The notes: a model not told the origin generated them from the sequence alone. A stretch of DNA of 64,000 nucleotides from an uncultured Coriobacteriaceae bacterium (GCA_902801175.1 CADCHF010000007.1:49519-113518), one strand, 5' to 3'; shown: positions 10,521-19,186, numbered from the stretch's first letter. Program-made: numbers and translations.

Positions 10521-11330
10521 ATGCGAAGTGACATGAAGGACATCACCAAGCGGATGCGCGCCGACATCGTTGAGATGCTCGCGGCGGCAGGTTCTGGGCA
10601 TCCGGGCGGATCGCTGTCCGCATGCGACATCATTGCAGTCCTCTATTTTGACAAGATGAACATTGACCCCAAGAACGTCGAGGATCCCGACCGCGACCGC
10701 TTTGTGCTCGCCAAGGGTCATGCGGCTCCCGCTCTTTATGCCGCCCTCGCCGAGAAGGGCTTCTTTGCGCGCGAGGACCTCAAGACGCTGCGCAAGAGCT
10801 ACTCGCACTTGCAGGGTCACCCCAACATGAACACCACCCCTGGCGTCGAGATGTCCACCGGCTCCCTTGGCCAGGGCCTTTCAGTTGCAAACGGCATGGC
10901 TCTTGCCGGCCGTCTCGACAACCGCGACTACTACGTGTACTGCCTCATGGGCGACGGCGAGATCGAGGAGGGCCAGGTCTGGGAGGCTGCCATGAGTGCA
11001 AGCCACTACGGGCTCGACCATGTGATTGCCTTTGTCGACCATAACCACCTGCAGATCGATGGCAACAACGACCAGGTCATGACCGTTAACCCCATCGACG
11101 AGAAGTTCCGCGCCTTTGGTTGGGACGTCCTCACCATTGACGGCCACGACCTCGACGCTATTTCGGACGCCATCGACGCGGCCAAGGCAACCAAGGGCAA
11201 GCCCACGGTCATCATCGCCGAGACCGTTAAGGGCAAGGGTGTCTCCTTCATGGAGAACCAGGTTGGCTGGCACGGCGTGGCGCCTACGGCCGAGCAGGCC
11301 AAGCAGGCAGTCGCAGAGATTCTGGGCTAG
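10521..11330 (+). CDS. Transketolase, N-terminal subunit
   Basis: A 269-residue thiamine diphosphate-binding half of transketolase. It contains GSGHPGGSLSACD near the N-terminus, LAKGHAAPALYA, and the ThDP motif GDGEIEEGQVWEA running to DHNHLQIDG. Split transketolases work as a heterotetramer with the pyrimidine-binding subunit encoded next; they move two-carbon units in the pentose phosphate pathway. An in-frame extension to 10458 exists, but GGAG nine bases before the ATG at 10521 decides the start. The next gene begins 48 bases after the stop. Confidence 0.95.
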   Translation: MRSDMKDITKRMRADIVEMLAAAGSGHPGGSLSACDIIAVLYFDKMNIDPKNVEDPDRDRFVLAKGHAAPALYAALAEKGFFAREDLKTLRKSYSHLQGHPNMNTTPGVEMSTGSLGQGLSVANGMALAGRLDNRDYYVYCLMGDGEIEEGQVWEAAMSASHYGLDHVIAFVDHNHLQIDGNNDQVMTVNPIDEKFRAFGWDVLTIDGHDLDAISDAIDAAKATKGKPTVIIAETVKGKGVSFMENQVGWHGVAPTAEQAKQAVAEILG

Positions 11331-11378
11331 CTCGCCCGTGCCACTCTTTGCATCCACTCTCTCACTCAAGGAGCACTC

Positions 11379-12299
11379 ATGAACTCTGCAACCCGTGAAG
11401 CTTTTGGCGAGGCCCTCGCTGAGCTGGGCGAAATCAATCCCGATATCGTCTCGCTCGACGCCGACCTCTCCTGCACCACCAAGTCGGCTACCTTTGCCAA
11501 GAAGTTCCCCGATCGCTTCTTTAACATGGGCATCGCCGAGGCCGACCTTATGGCCACCGCCGCTGGCCTTGCCACCTGCAACAAGATTCCCTTCGCCTCT
11601 ACTTTCTCGGTCTTTGCCACCTGCCGTGCGCTCGACCAGATTCGCAACTCCATCTGCTACCCGCACCTCAATGTCAAGGTTGTGGGCACCCATGCAGGCC
11701 CGAGCTGTGGCGAGGACGGCGGCTCGCATCAGGCCGTTGAGGACATCGCAATCATGCGCACGCTGCCCAACATGGTCGTTGTGGTTCCCGCCGATGACGT
11801 AGAGGCCAAGAAGGCCGTCTACTCTGCAGCTCAGTACATTGGCCCCATGTACCTGCGTTTTGCCCGTCTCGCGTCGCCCACCGTCCACGACGAGAGCTAC
11901 GAGTTTGACCTCTTCCACGGCGAGGTCATGCGTGAGGGTTCCGACGTTGCCATCATTGCCTGCGGCATGATGGTGCCCCGCGCGCTCGAGGCCGCCGAGC
12001 GCCTGGCAGCCGAGGGCATCAACGCCCGCGTGGTCAACATGCACACGATCAAGCCCATCGACGAGGAGCTCGTGCTTGACTGCGCCCGTACCTGCGGCAA
12101 GATTGTCACCATTGAGGAAGCCACCATCATTGGCGGCCTCGGCAGCGCCGTGTGCGAGGTCGTGAGCGAGCAGTGCCCCGTTCCGGTCAAGCGCATTGGC
12201 ATGCCCGACATCTTTGGCAAGTCTGGCGCTGGTGCCGAGCTGCTTGACGAGTTTGGCCTCAATGCCGACCATATCATCGAGGCGGTCAAGTCGTTCTAA
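11379..12299 (+). CDS. Transketolase, C-terminal subunit
   Basis: A 306-residue partner of the preceding gene: the pyrimidine-binding domain comes first (MGIAEADLMATAAGLA, carrying the ThDP-activating Glu), followed by the transketolase C-terminal domain (ACGMMVPRALEAAE, TIEEATIIGGLGSAV). The family transfers glycolaldehyde between ketoses and aldoses. RBS AAGGAG precedes the ATG. A strong terminator follows, so the two subunits form a complete two-gene operon. Confidence 0.95.
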   Translation: MNSATREAFGEALAELGEINPDIVSLDADLSCTTKSATFAKKFPDRFFNMGIAEADLMATAAGLATCNKIPFASTFSVFATCRALDQIRNSICYPHLNVKVVGTHAGPSCGEDGGSHQAVEDIAIMRTLPNMVVVVPADDVEAKKAVYSAAQYIGPMYLRFARLASPTVHDESYEFDLFHGEVMREGSDVAIIACGMMVPRALEAAERLAAEGINARVVNMHTIKPIDEELVLDCARTCGKIVTIEEATIIGGLGSAVCEVVSEQCPVPVKRIGMPDIFGKSGAGAELLDEFGLNADHIIEAVKSF

Positions 12300-12328
12300 G
12301 GCCAAGGAGCCTTATAGAGAAGCGTTAA

Positions 12329-12369
12329 CGCCCCACTCCCTATCTCATTAGGGAGTGGGGCGTTTTTTT
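12329..12369. terminator. Strong terminator after the transketolase operon
   Basis: A perfect 14-bp stem CGCCCCACTCCCTA / TAGGGAGTGGGGCG with a 6-base loop is followed by seven T. It sits between convergent genes and may also serve engB on the other strand. Confidence 0.95.
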
Positions 12370-12410
12370 GGTTCTGAATGACATCGCAGGGGCCCGCAGA
12401 TAGCGCACCT

Positions 12411-12995
12411 CTACAGGCAGGCGTCCTCGATGCGCCGCTTGAGCTCGTCGATGCCCTGGCCAGTCTGAGCAGAGGTAACAATCAGCTGGTCACGGCTCAA
12501 GCCAAACTGTTTGGCCAGGCGCGAGCGCTGCTGTTCTTGCTTGTTTTTGCTGAGTTTGTCGGCCTTGGTGAGCGCGACGATAAAGGGCAGCTCGCTATCG
12601 CGCAGGAAGTCGAGCATCTGCACGTCGAGCTTCTGCGCATCGTGGCGAATGTCCACCAGGGCTACGACCAAGTTAAAGCTGCGCTCCTGCGCAAAGTAGT
12701 CGGAAATGAGGTTTGCCCAGCGCTTCTGCTCGGCCTTAGAGACCTTTGCAAATCCATATCCAGGCAGGTCAACCAGATAGATGCCGTCGACCTCAAAGAA
12801 GTTGACGTTGGCTGTGCGACCCGGCGTGCTCGAGACCTTGGCAAGTGCCTTGCGGCCGACCAGCTTGTTGAGCAGCGAGGACTTTCCTACGTTTGACCTG
12901 CCGGCAAAGGAGACCTCGGGAAGCTCTGGCTCGGGGATGTCTGCGGCGCGGCCGTAAGATGCCTCAAAGCGCGCTTGATCATATTTGAGTGCCAT
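12411..12995 (-). CDS. engB: Ribosome biogenesis GTPase EngB/YsxC
   Basis: A 194-residue TRAFAC-class GTPase. G1 is AGRSNVGKSSL, G2 the Thr in SSTPGRT, G3 DLPGYGFA, G4 TKADK, and G5 TSAQTGQGI. Length matches the YihA/YsxC/EngB family, which acts in assembly of the 50S ribosomal subunit. The ATG at 12995 is preceded by AGGAGAGGCA; an upstream in-frame ATG at 13016 lacks family-like residues. It is convergent with the transketolase operon. Confidence 0.95.
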   Translation of the reverse strand: MALKYDQARFEASYGRAADIPEPELPEVSFAGRSNVGKSSLLNKLVGRKALAKVSSTPGRTANVNFFEVDGIYLVDLPGYGFAKVSKAEQKRWANLISDYFAQERSFNLVVALVDIRHDAQKLDVQMLDFLRDSELPFIVALTKADKLSKNKQEQQRSRLAKQFGLSRDQLIVTSAQTGQGIDELKRRIEDACL

Positions 12996-13111
12996 TGCCT
13001 CTCCTGTTTCTACCAATGCTGGTACGTCGTCTTTTCTGCATGGTTAACTGCACCATTGTACCGAGAGCGCGACATTTGGGTAAGTTGGCACAGCCTCTTA
13101 CCACAACGCTT

Positions 13112-13148
13112 CAGGGGGCGACCCATGCTGTGGCTGGGTTGCCCCCTG
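13112..13148 (-). terminator. Hairpin downstream of the acidic membrane protein gene
   Basis: A 14-bp stem with one G-U pair (arms 13112-13125 and 13135-13148, CAGGGGGCGACCCA/TGGGTTGCCCCCTG). No clear T-run on either side; probably ends the gene at 13203. Confidence 0.5.
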
Positions 13149-13202
13149 ATTTGCAAACCTTGATGCGCTCTCCCTTATGACCTCTTGGTGTGTCTTGCGT
13201 CT

Positions 13203-14138
13203 TTATGCTGCGAAGTTGTTCGACCAAAAGCCTTGGGTGTCGTCGCTAGAACCCCAGTTGTATGGGCCATATTCGTTCGCATCAAGGTCGTTGCCAAAGT
13301 CGTTTTGCCATTGTGGCTCGCGCCCGTTATTGCCTTCGTCCGAAGGGGCCTGTCCATGGGGGTCGCCCCAAAGGTAGTTGAGGTCAAAGACAAGCTCATA
13401 GCCGTCGTAGTCGATGGTTATCTGATCGGTGTCGTAGTCATACGAGACAGAGCGGTCGCCCTCCTCGTCAAACTCCCAGCGAAGGTCCGTGTCGTTGCTC
13501 GGTTCCTGTTCGGTCTGCTCGGGAGTCTCGGGTTCTGGTTGCTCGGGAGCGGTCTCTGGCTCATAGGTTGGCGTGAGCTCGTTTGTGTTGGACTCGGTCT
13601 CTTCCTCCTGACGCTGGATTGGGGTGTAGGTCTTGTCGGCCTTAAGGGTGAGCTCCTGCTGCTCAGCTTCCTTGGGGAACAGCAGCGGGACCTGCGACGA
13701 GAGCCTGGAGAACACTCCGCCTGCCACAAACGAGACAAAGGCAACCGCGCCAACGAGCGCAATGGTTGCGACCTTGGGCCTGCCAAAGTGGTGCACCTTG
13801 CCGCTACGCCTGTCGCCTGTGCTGTCCCACATATACGGCTGGGTTGGCGTCATGCGAATGCCCGTGTCGTCGAGGCTCCGCAAGGCATCGGCTTCGTCCT
13901 GTGCCTGCTCTTGGGCGGCAGAGGGACGTGGCACAGCCGGTCGCCTTATGACGGTCGGTTGGATTACCTGGCTCTTTGAGTGGTCGGATGGATCTATGGG
14001 CAGCGGGGCGGCCGGTTCGTTTTGCCTTGAGAGGAAGGGCGGTACGGAGTTGCTGGCAACATCGCTTGCCGGGGTGATTGATGCGGGGGCGTCAAAAGAC
14101 GCATTGGTAGGCGTGATGGGGTCGAGGTCGTTGGCCAT
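13203..14138 (-). CDS. Unknown single-pass membrane protein with an acidic tail
   Basis: A 311-residue protein of unknown family. About 125 residues at the N-terminus are Pro/Ser/Ala-rich and probably disordered. A basic stretch (DRRSGKVHHFGRPK) is followed by one membrane helix (ATIALVGAVAFVSFVAGGVF). The rest is Glu/Thr/Pro-rich, then an acidic, Asp/Tyr/Asn-rich C-terminus. The topology, with positive residues before the helix, suggests the tail is outside. The ATG at 14138 follows GAGGAGGCTGCC. A perfect 16-bp palindrome lies 94 bases upstream, so it may be under specific control. Confidence 0.6.
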   Translation of the reverse strand: MANDLDPITPTNASFDAPASITPASDVASNSVPPFLSRQNEPAAPLPIDPSDHSKSQVIQPTVIRRPAVPRPSAAQEQAQDEADALRSLDDTGIRMTPTQPYMWDSTGDRRSGKVHHFGRPKVATIALVGAVAFVSFVAGGVFSRLSSQVPLLFPKEAEQQELTLKADKTYTPIQRQEEETESNTNELTPTYEPETAPEQPEPETPEQTEQEPSNDTDLRWEFDEEGDRSVSYDYDTDQITIDYDGYELVFDLNYLWGDPHGQAPSDEGNNGREPQWQNDFGNDLDANEYGPYNWGSSDDTQGFWSNNFAA

Positions 14139-14231
14139 GGCAGCCTCCTCAAACAACAGGGCAACAAACTACTCGCCTTATTCCCCGCTCAAGGTGCAAG
14201 GAGGATCGTTTCGGTCTCGTTCACAGATAAC

Positions 14232-14247
14232 ACACAGGTACCTGTGT
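14232..14247. promoter_or_regulatory. Perfect 16-bp palindrome, probable operator
   Basis: ACACAGGTACCTGTGT is an uninterrupted perfect palindrome between trmB and the unknown membrane protein gene (start 14138, minus strand). Its position fits an operator or activator site for that gene. I cannot assign a regulator. Confidence 0.5.
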
Positions 14248-14291
14248 AAATGGTCGCAACAAGCTTTGTTAGCTGCTATGTGAGGGAGTGA

Positions 14292-15122
14292 TTAACTCCT
14301 GTGCCTGCGCTTTTGCTCGTGGATTCGCCTGTTGCGCAGGTTGGTTACCGATCCCTGCATCCCATGGGGAACGTAGTCCATCGACTCGAGGTCCTGGGGC
14401 AGGTAGTCCACGAGGCTGAGCGAAATGGGCTGATCAAAGGTGGCCGGGGTTCCGCCCGGACGTGCCTCAATGGCATAGACGGTGGCACCCTGTGCAGCGA
14501 GGCGTTGCTCGTATTCGGTGGTTACGTCGTCTGGGCGTTCGGCGCGAGCGTCCTCAGAAAGCCAGAGGGTCTGGTATCCAGCGAGCGCAAACTGGGTCTG
14601 GGCAAAGCGCCAGAGCGGGTAGCTGTCTGTTTTGAGCAGCACGGTGCCATCGCTGGCAAGAATCTGCTGGTAGTCGAGCAGTCGGTCCAAGATAACAAGG
14701 CGCTTGCTCGCGTCGCGCTTGCGCGGGAAGGGCGTGGGAAAGTTGAGCGTGATGGAGGTGACTTCCTGGGGACCAAAGATGCTGGTCATTGCGCTGCCCA
14801 AAGCCGGTACCACCACAACGTTGCCAAGCTTTGCCTCCATTACGTGCTGGGCGGTGTAGGCAATGCAGATTGGCTCCCCGTCAATGGCAACAAAGAGCGT
14901 GTTGGGGTTGCGCGATGCCTGCTCCACCACATAGGCGCCCTTGCCACAGCCAAGGTCTACATGCACGCGCCCAAAGGGTTGGCGCTCTTTGGCAAGGGGC
15001 GCGCAGGCCTCGGCCCATCTTCCGGCGTAGCGGGTGGGCTCGAGCTCAATGACATCGGCATAGCGTTCGAGGCGCTCCTCGAGCACAAAGTTCTTGGGAA
15101 GTCGCGCGTGCATACCGTGCAT
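14292..15122 (-). CDS. trmB: tRNA (guanine-N7)-methyltransferase
   Basis: A 276-residue Rossmann-fold methyltransferase. The SAM-binding segment is VHVDLGCGKGAYVVEQA, followed by VAIDGEP, and the family-specific FPTPFPRKRDASKRLV corresponds to the FPDPWPKKRH motif of TrmB. It makes m7G46 in tRNA variable loops. It is longer than usual (about 220) by a C-terminal extension. Several upstream ATGs are in frame; the ATG at 15122 has AGGAG six bases before it and is preferred. The inverted-repeat element at 15223 sits just upstream. Confidence 0.85.
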   Translation of the reverse strand: MHGMHARLPKNFVLEERLERYADVIELEPTRYAGRWAEACAPLAKERQPFGRVHVDLGCGKGAYVVEQASRNPNTLFVAIDGEPICIAYTAQHVMEAKLGNVVVVPALGSAMTSIFGPQEVTSITLNFPTPFPRKRDASKRLVILDRLLDYQQILASDGTVLLKTDSYPLWRFAQTQFALAGYQTLWLSEDARAERPDDVTTEYEQRLAAQGATVYAIEARPGGTPATFDQPISLSLVDYLPQDLESMDYVPHGMQGSVTNLRNRRIHEQKRRHRS

Positions 15123-15222
15123 CAAAGTCTCCTGTCGTAGGCGCATAGCCATCCAACGGTAGTCGATTTGTCGCACTCTGTCGAATCTGCACAGATGTCG
15201 TGCGCAAATGCGGGAGGGGAGT

Positions 15223-15350
15223 GTGTGTCACGGGGACGTATAATTTGACACACTCGGAAACTCGTTCGTTCTGGTGTCGGCCACTCTCGAAGGTCCGACT
15301 GCCATTGCGGCTTGACTGAGTGTGTCAAATTATACGTCCCCGTGACACAC
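15223..15350. mobile_element. 128-bp MITE-like element, copy 1
   Basis: Perfect 33-base terminal inverted repeats (15223-15255 and 15318-15350), starting GTGTGTCACGGGGACGTATA, flank a 62-base core. A second copy with the core in the opposite orientation is at 58645. No transposase is present. Each terminal repeat contains TATAAT directly followed by TTGACA. It lies between trmB and the aldo/keto reductase gene, so it forms part of their upstream regions. Confidence 0.85.
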
Positions 15351-15582
15351 CCCCATGACACACGCCACTGGATACTGGCTATCCATGCCGCTAGAGTATG
15401 GATCTCTATCCAAAGAAGGCATTTGTAGGCAATGCCACCCAGAAGATAAAATCATTTCAGCGTGGACTATGTGGGCACTCTCGCAAATTAGTGTTGTGAG
15501 CTTCTGGCAATCTCGCTCGCAGCCAGCAGAGTGTCAATGGATGGGACGCAGCCATGGGGAGGCTGCGAGAGAGGGGACTACG

Positions 15583-16716
15583 ATGGATTTTGTTCCGGCA
15601 AAGAAGCTCGGCTTTGGCCTCATGCGTCTGCCTCAGACCGACCCCACCGACGGTGCGGCGGTCGACGTTGAGCAGGTCAAGAAGATGGTCGACCTGTTTA
15701 TGGCCAAGGGCTTCACCTACTTTGATACCGCCTGGATGTACAACGGCTTTGCAAGCGAGCGCGTTGCCAAGGAGGCCCTCGTCGATCGCTATCCGCGCGA
15801 GAGCTTTACGCTGGCCACCAAGCTCCATAACGGCTTCTTCAATAGCCTTGAGGATCGCGACAAGGTCTTTAACCAGCAGCTCGAGAAGACCGGCGCTGGC
15901 TACTTCGACTACTACCTGCTTCACGGCATCGAGGAGAGCAGCTACCCGCATTACGAGAAGTACGACTGCTTCAACTGGCTGCTCGAGAAGCGTGACGCCG
16001 GTTTGGTGCGTCATGTGGGCTTCTCGTACCACGACAACCCCCAGCTGCTCGACGAGATCCTCACCAAGTATCCCCAGATGGAGTTTGTGCAGCTGCAGAT
16101 CAACTACCTCGACTGGGAGAGCGAGTGGATTCAGTCGCGTGCCTGCTATGAGGTCGCTCGCAAGCACGGCAAGCAGATTGTGGTCATGGAGCCCATCAAG
16201 GGCGGCACGTTGGCCAACGTGCCGGCTGAGGGCGAGGCTCTGCTGAAGGGGCTCGACGCCAACCTCTCTATTGCCAGCTGGGCCATCCGCTTTGTGGCAA
16301 GCCTTCCTGGCGTCATGTGTGTGCTCAGCGGCATGAGCAACCTTGCCCAGATGGAGGACAACCTCTCGTATATGGAGGACTTCAAGCCCCTTACCGACGC
16401 CGAGCGCGACGCCTGCTTCAAGGTGGCCGACATCATCAACAACCAGACGGCCATCGCCTGCACGGCCTGCCACTACTGCACCGATGGCTGCCCAATGCAT
16501 ATCTGCATCCCCGAGTACTTCTCGCTTTACAACGAGGACATGCGTGACGATCTTGAGCACAAGGGCTGGACGATCAACTTCACCAACTACCAGAAGCTGA
16601 CCGAGGAGTTTGGTCGTGCGAGCGAGTGCATCGGTTGTGGCCAGTGTCAGGCAATGTGCCCGCAGCACCTTCCCATCATCGACACGCTCGTTAAGGTGAG
16701 CGAGCACTTTGAGTAG
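15583..16716 (+). CDS. Aldo/keto reductase with C-terminal 4Fe-4S domain
   Basis: A 377-residue protein. An N-terminal aldo/keto reductase barrel (LGFGLMRLPQ; YFDTAWMYNGFASE with the catalytic Tyr; Lys in TLATKLH) is followed by two cysteine clusters, CTACHYCTDGCP and CIGCGQCQAMCP, that should hold [4Fe-4S] centres. This architecture is common in anaerobes, where the clusters may pass electrons to the nicotinamide site. The substrate is unknown. The ATG at 15583 follows GAGAGGGG; a long upstream in-frame extension runs through the repeat element and is rejected. Confidence 0.88.
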   Translation: MDFVPAKKLGFGLMRLPQTDPTDGAAVDVEQVKKMVDLFMAKGFTYFDTAWMYNGFASERVAKEALVDRYPRESFTLATKLHNGFFNSLEDRDKVFNQQLEKTGAGYFDYYLLHGIEESSYPHYEKYDCFNWLLEKRDAGLVRHVGFSYHDNPQLLDEILTKYPQMEFVQLQINYLDWESEWIQSRACYEVARKHGKQIVVMEPIKGGTLANVPAEGEALLKGLDANLSIASWAIRFVASLPGVMCVLSGMSNLAQMEDNLSYMEDFKPLTDAERDACFKVADIINNQTAIACTACHYCTDGCPMHICIPEYFSLYNEDMRDDLEHKGWTINFTNYQKLTEEFGRASECIGCGQCQAMCPQHLPIIDTLVKVSEHFE

Positions 16717-16734
16717 ACGCGCCTGGTAAGACCG

Positions 16735-16773
16735 CCCCTCCTGCGCAACCGCACGCGGGAGGGGTTTGCATTT
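16735..16773 (+). terminator. Terminator after the aldo/keto reductase
   Basis: An 11-bp stem with one G-U pair, CCCCTCCTGCG (16735-16745) / CGCGGGAGGGG (16754-16764), followed by TTTGCATTT. Confidence 0.75.
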
Positions 16774-16839
16774 GGTCCGAGGCAACCGTGCCTTGGGTCT
16801 AAGATTGTGGAAACGCAACCAAAAGAGAAGGGACTCCCA

Positions 16840-17616
16840 ATGGCCTATGAAGCACAACTGAGCGACTCCGCCCGCGCCTATCGTGAGCGCATGCTCCCCA
16901 CCTATGCCTCCGACCTGCAGCGCACCGATCCCGAGTTTGTTGAGCGCTTTGCCAATTTTGCCTTTGGCGAGGTCGCTTCCGAGATTGACCTGCCCGACCG
17001 CACGAAGTTCATGTGCTGGCTGGCCACCTGCCTGGGCTGCCAGGGCATCGACGAGTTCCGTGCACTGCTGCCGGCTGCCCTCAACATGGGCGTTGAGCCC
17101 GAGACGGTAAAGGAGATCGTCTATCAGGCGACCGCTTACCTTGGCATTGCCCGCGTGTTCCCCTTCCTCAAGGCTACCAACGAGGTCTTTGAGCTGCGTG
17201 GCATTGAGTTGCCACTGGAGACCCGTGCCACCACCACTCCCGACCAGGAGAGCCGCTACGAGGGCGGCGAGGCTGCTCAGGTTGCCTGCTTTGGCGAGCA
17301 CATGCATGGCTTTAAGGACCGCGGCAACCCCGACTATCCCTGGATCAACGAGTGGCTCGTGCGCAACTGCTTTGGTGACTGGTATACGCGCGAGGGCCTG
17401 ACCATCCCCGAGCGTGAGATGGTCACCTTCTGCTATATCGCGGCGCAGGGCGGTTGCGAGAACCAGCTGCGCAGCCACACCGCCGGTAACGTGCAGTGCG
17501 GCAACGACCGCGAGTTCCTCATTAAGGTCGTGAGCAACAACGTGCCCTTCATTGGCTACCCGCGCAGCCTTAATGCCATGGCTGTGGTCGAGGAGGTCAC
17601 GGGCAAGAAGGAGTAG
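16840..17616 (+). CDS. Carboxymuconolactone decarboxylase-fold protein, two domains
   Basis: A 258-residue protein with two CMD/AhpD-like helical domains. The first contains WLATCLGCQGIDEFR and VKEIVYQATAYLGIARVFPF; the second ends with LTIPEREMVTFCYIAAQGGC and FLIKVVSNNVPFIGYPRSLN. The AhpD CxxC pair is not present, so a peroxidase-cycle role is doubtful. Family members are decarboxylases or oxidoreductases acting in the cytoplasm. Start ATG at 16840 follows AGAAGGGA. It has its own terminator and may be co-regulated with the aldo/keto reductase. Confidence 0.75.
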   Translation: MAYEAQLSDSARAYRERMLPTYASDLQRTDPEFVERFANFAFGEVASEIDLPDRTKFMCWLATCLGCQGIDEFRALLPAALNMGVEPETVKEIVYQATAYLGIARVFPFLKATNEVFELRGIELPLETRATTTPDQESRYEGGEAAQVACFGEHMHGFKDRGNPDYPWINEWLVRNCFGDWYTREGLTIPEREMVTFCYIAAQGGCENQLRSHTAGNVQCGNDREFLIKVVSNNVPFIGYPRSLNAMAVVEEVTGKKE

Positions 17617-17644
17617 GCGCTCCACCCATAAATAGCAAGATGTG

Positions 17645-17686
17645 ACGCTTGGGGCTTGGCAGCTGCGGCTGTCGGGCCCCAAGCGT
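17645..17686. terminator. Bidirectional hairpin between convergent genes
   Basis: A perfect 11-bp stem ACGCTTGGGGC (17645-17655) / GCCCCAAGCGT (17676-17686) between the CMD gene and the minus-strand dehydrogenase. Confidence 0.6.
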
Positions 17687-17696
17687 TCTGCAGCGG

Positions 17697-18665
17697 CTAA
17701 ATGACCACGTGCGTGAGCTCTTGCCCTGCCACAAATCGATGCAGGTTGTCGCAGCAGACCTCGCAAATGAGCTCCTCGGTGCGCGTGCACATCCCAAAGC
17801 TTGCGCCAGACTTGTGCGGGGTCACAACGCAGCGCGGCTCGCTCCACAACGGATGGCCCTGGGGGAGTGGTTCGGGGTCGGTCACATCGAGCGCCGCTCC
17901 GCGCAGACGCCCCTTTGCCAGAACCTTGGCCAAAGCCATGCAGTCAATAAAGTTGCCTCGTCCCACATTGACCAGAATTGCTCCCTGCTTCATGAGGTGC
18001 AGGCGCTGCCCATTGAGCCAGTGCTCGGTCTGCACGGTGTTGGGCAGGCAGTTGACCACAACGTCTGCGGCCGCAAGCTCAGCCTCGGCCTCCTCCAGCG
18101 TTACGAGCCGCTCAAAGTGAGGCCTCGGCTCGGACGTGTTGCGACAGACGCCAACGCAACGGCAGTCAAAGCCCGAGAGACGCTTTGCGGTACATGTTCC
18201 AATGTCGCCTGCACCAAAGATCAGAACGCGGGCATCCTCGAGCGAGAACACCGGCCCCGCGCCAAGCCACACACTCCGTTCTTGTTGCCGCACGTAGGTG
18301 GGCAGGTTTTGCGCGAGTGCCAGTATTTGTCCCACGACATACTGGCTGATGATATGGCCAAAGGCGGTACCAGCAACATTGGTGAGGCGCACGCCGGTGG
18401 GGAAGGGCGTGGTGCTGCGCGTGTAGTAGTCGGTCCCTGCCCACGTCATCTGGACCCAGCGCACAGACGGGCTTTTGGCAAGCAGCGCAGGGGCGGGCTC
18501 GCCAATGACGACGTCCGCGTCCGAAAGGAGACGCTCAAGCTCATCTGTTGCGGTACTGGCGCTTACCTGCAGCACACGAGCGTTTGCACCGGCTGCCCGC
18601 TGCAGCTGGTGCAGATGCCGTGGTCCAAAAGGCTCGGTCACGAGCACACGCAACGCATCTGCCAC
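17697..18665 (-). CDS. D-2-hydroxyacid dehydrogenase
   Basis: A 322-residue NAD(P)-dependent dehydrogenase. The cofactor site is LIFGAGDIGTCTAKRL (GxGxxG). Catalytic Arg lies in VNVGRGNF, and the His in VVTPHKSGAS; the catalytic Glu is expected in ALDVTDPEPLP, where Asp precedes PEP. It oxidises or reduces a 2-hydroxy/2-keto acid in the cytoplasm. A GTG at 18665 preceded by AAAGGAGAAGCTC is preferred over the GTG at 18692, which has no good ribosome site. It probably shares a transcript with the HAD-like gene just upstream (29 bases). Confidence 0.85.
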   Translation of the reverse strand: MADALRVLVTEPFGPRHLHQLQRAAGANARVLQVSASTATDELERLLSDADVVIGEPAPALLAKSPSVRWVQMTWAGTDYYTRSTTPFPTGVRLTNVAGTAFGHIISQYVVGQILALAQNLPTYVRQQERSVWLGAGPVFSLEDARVLIFGAGDIGTCTAKRLSGFDCRCVGVCRNTSEPRPHFERLVTLEEAEAELAAADVVVNCLPNTVQTEHWLNGQRLHLMKQGAILVNVGRGNFIDCMALAKVLAKGRLRGAALDVTDPEPLPQGHPLWSEPRCVVTPHKSGASFGMCTRTEELICEVCCDNLHRFVAGQELTHVVI

Positions 18666-18694
18666 GAGCTTCTCCTTTGTCTGTGGTACCACCT

Positions 18695-19186
18695 TTAAAG
18701 AGTGCGGTCCGAGCCCTGCAGAATCGCTAGGGCTCGGCGGTAGTCCATGGGTCCAATGCCGTCGCTTTCCTCTATGCGCACAAGGTGCCCCTCGGCAACC
18801 TCGGGCCTGGACTCAAAACGAGCGAGGTCATCCAAGATCACCCAAGCCGTGCAGGGATGCTCGTCCAGCCAAGCACCAACCTCGGTCGAGCGGTCACCAT
18901 CTACCATGTGCGGCGTGAGGTCGGCAACGGGTGCGCCGGCCTCTTCAAGCTGGGCCAAAAGGTTGCGCATGACCTCCTGCTCAAAGGGGTGCTCTCCATG
19001 TATGCCCGACCTCCAGTTGGAGGCCAGCACAACAACGGCTCCCGTCTCTGACACGAGGCGACCCAGGTAGTTGAGCGACACGGGGTCGTACCACTGCTTT
19101 TCTGGGGTGAGCCCCAGCAGGTAGCTGAGTCGCACGCTTACGGGAGTGGCAATGACTCCGTCTATGTCCAAGAAGATGGCTTTCAT
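18695..19186 (-). CDS. HAD-like phosphatase domain protein
   Basis: A 163-residue protein starting MKAIFLDIDGVIATP, a HAD motif I with Asp nucleophile and general acid. Motif II is the Ser in VVLASNWRSG, and WVILDDLARFE supplies a late acidic motif. The small size and LASNWR sequence match the HAD domain seen in Swiss Army Knife RNA-repair proteins, though it stands alone here. The substrate is unknown. The ATG at 19186 follows GCAGGATGCC; 21 upstream in-frame residues look non-homologous. Confidence 0.75.
   Translation of the reverse strand: MKAIFLDIDGVIATPVSVRLSYLLGLTPEKQWYDPVSLNYLGRLVSETGAVVVLASNWRSGIHGEHPFEQEVMRNLLAQLEEAGAPVADLTPHMVDGDRSTEVGAWLDEHPCTAWVILDDLARFESRPEVAEGHLVRIEESDGIGPMDYRRALAILQGSDRTL

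Noticed and set aside
10881..12305. 474-codon open frame antisense to the transketolase genes
   Set aside because: Both transketolase subunits have full ThDP motifs on the plus strand; the antisense frame has none.
15457..17847. 796-codon open frame on the minus strand
   Set aside because: It lies antisense to the aldo/keto reductase and CMD genes, which have clear motifs. Long antisense frames are expected from the G/C-biased codon use; composition is Val/Leu/His/Ala-rich without motifs.
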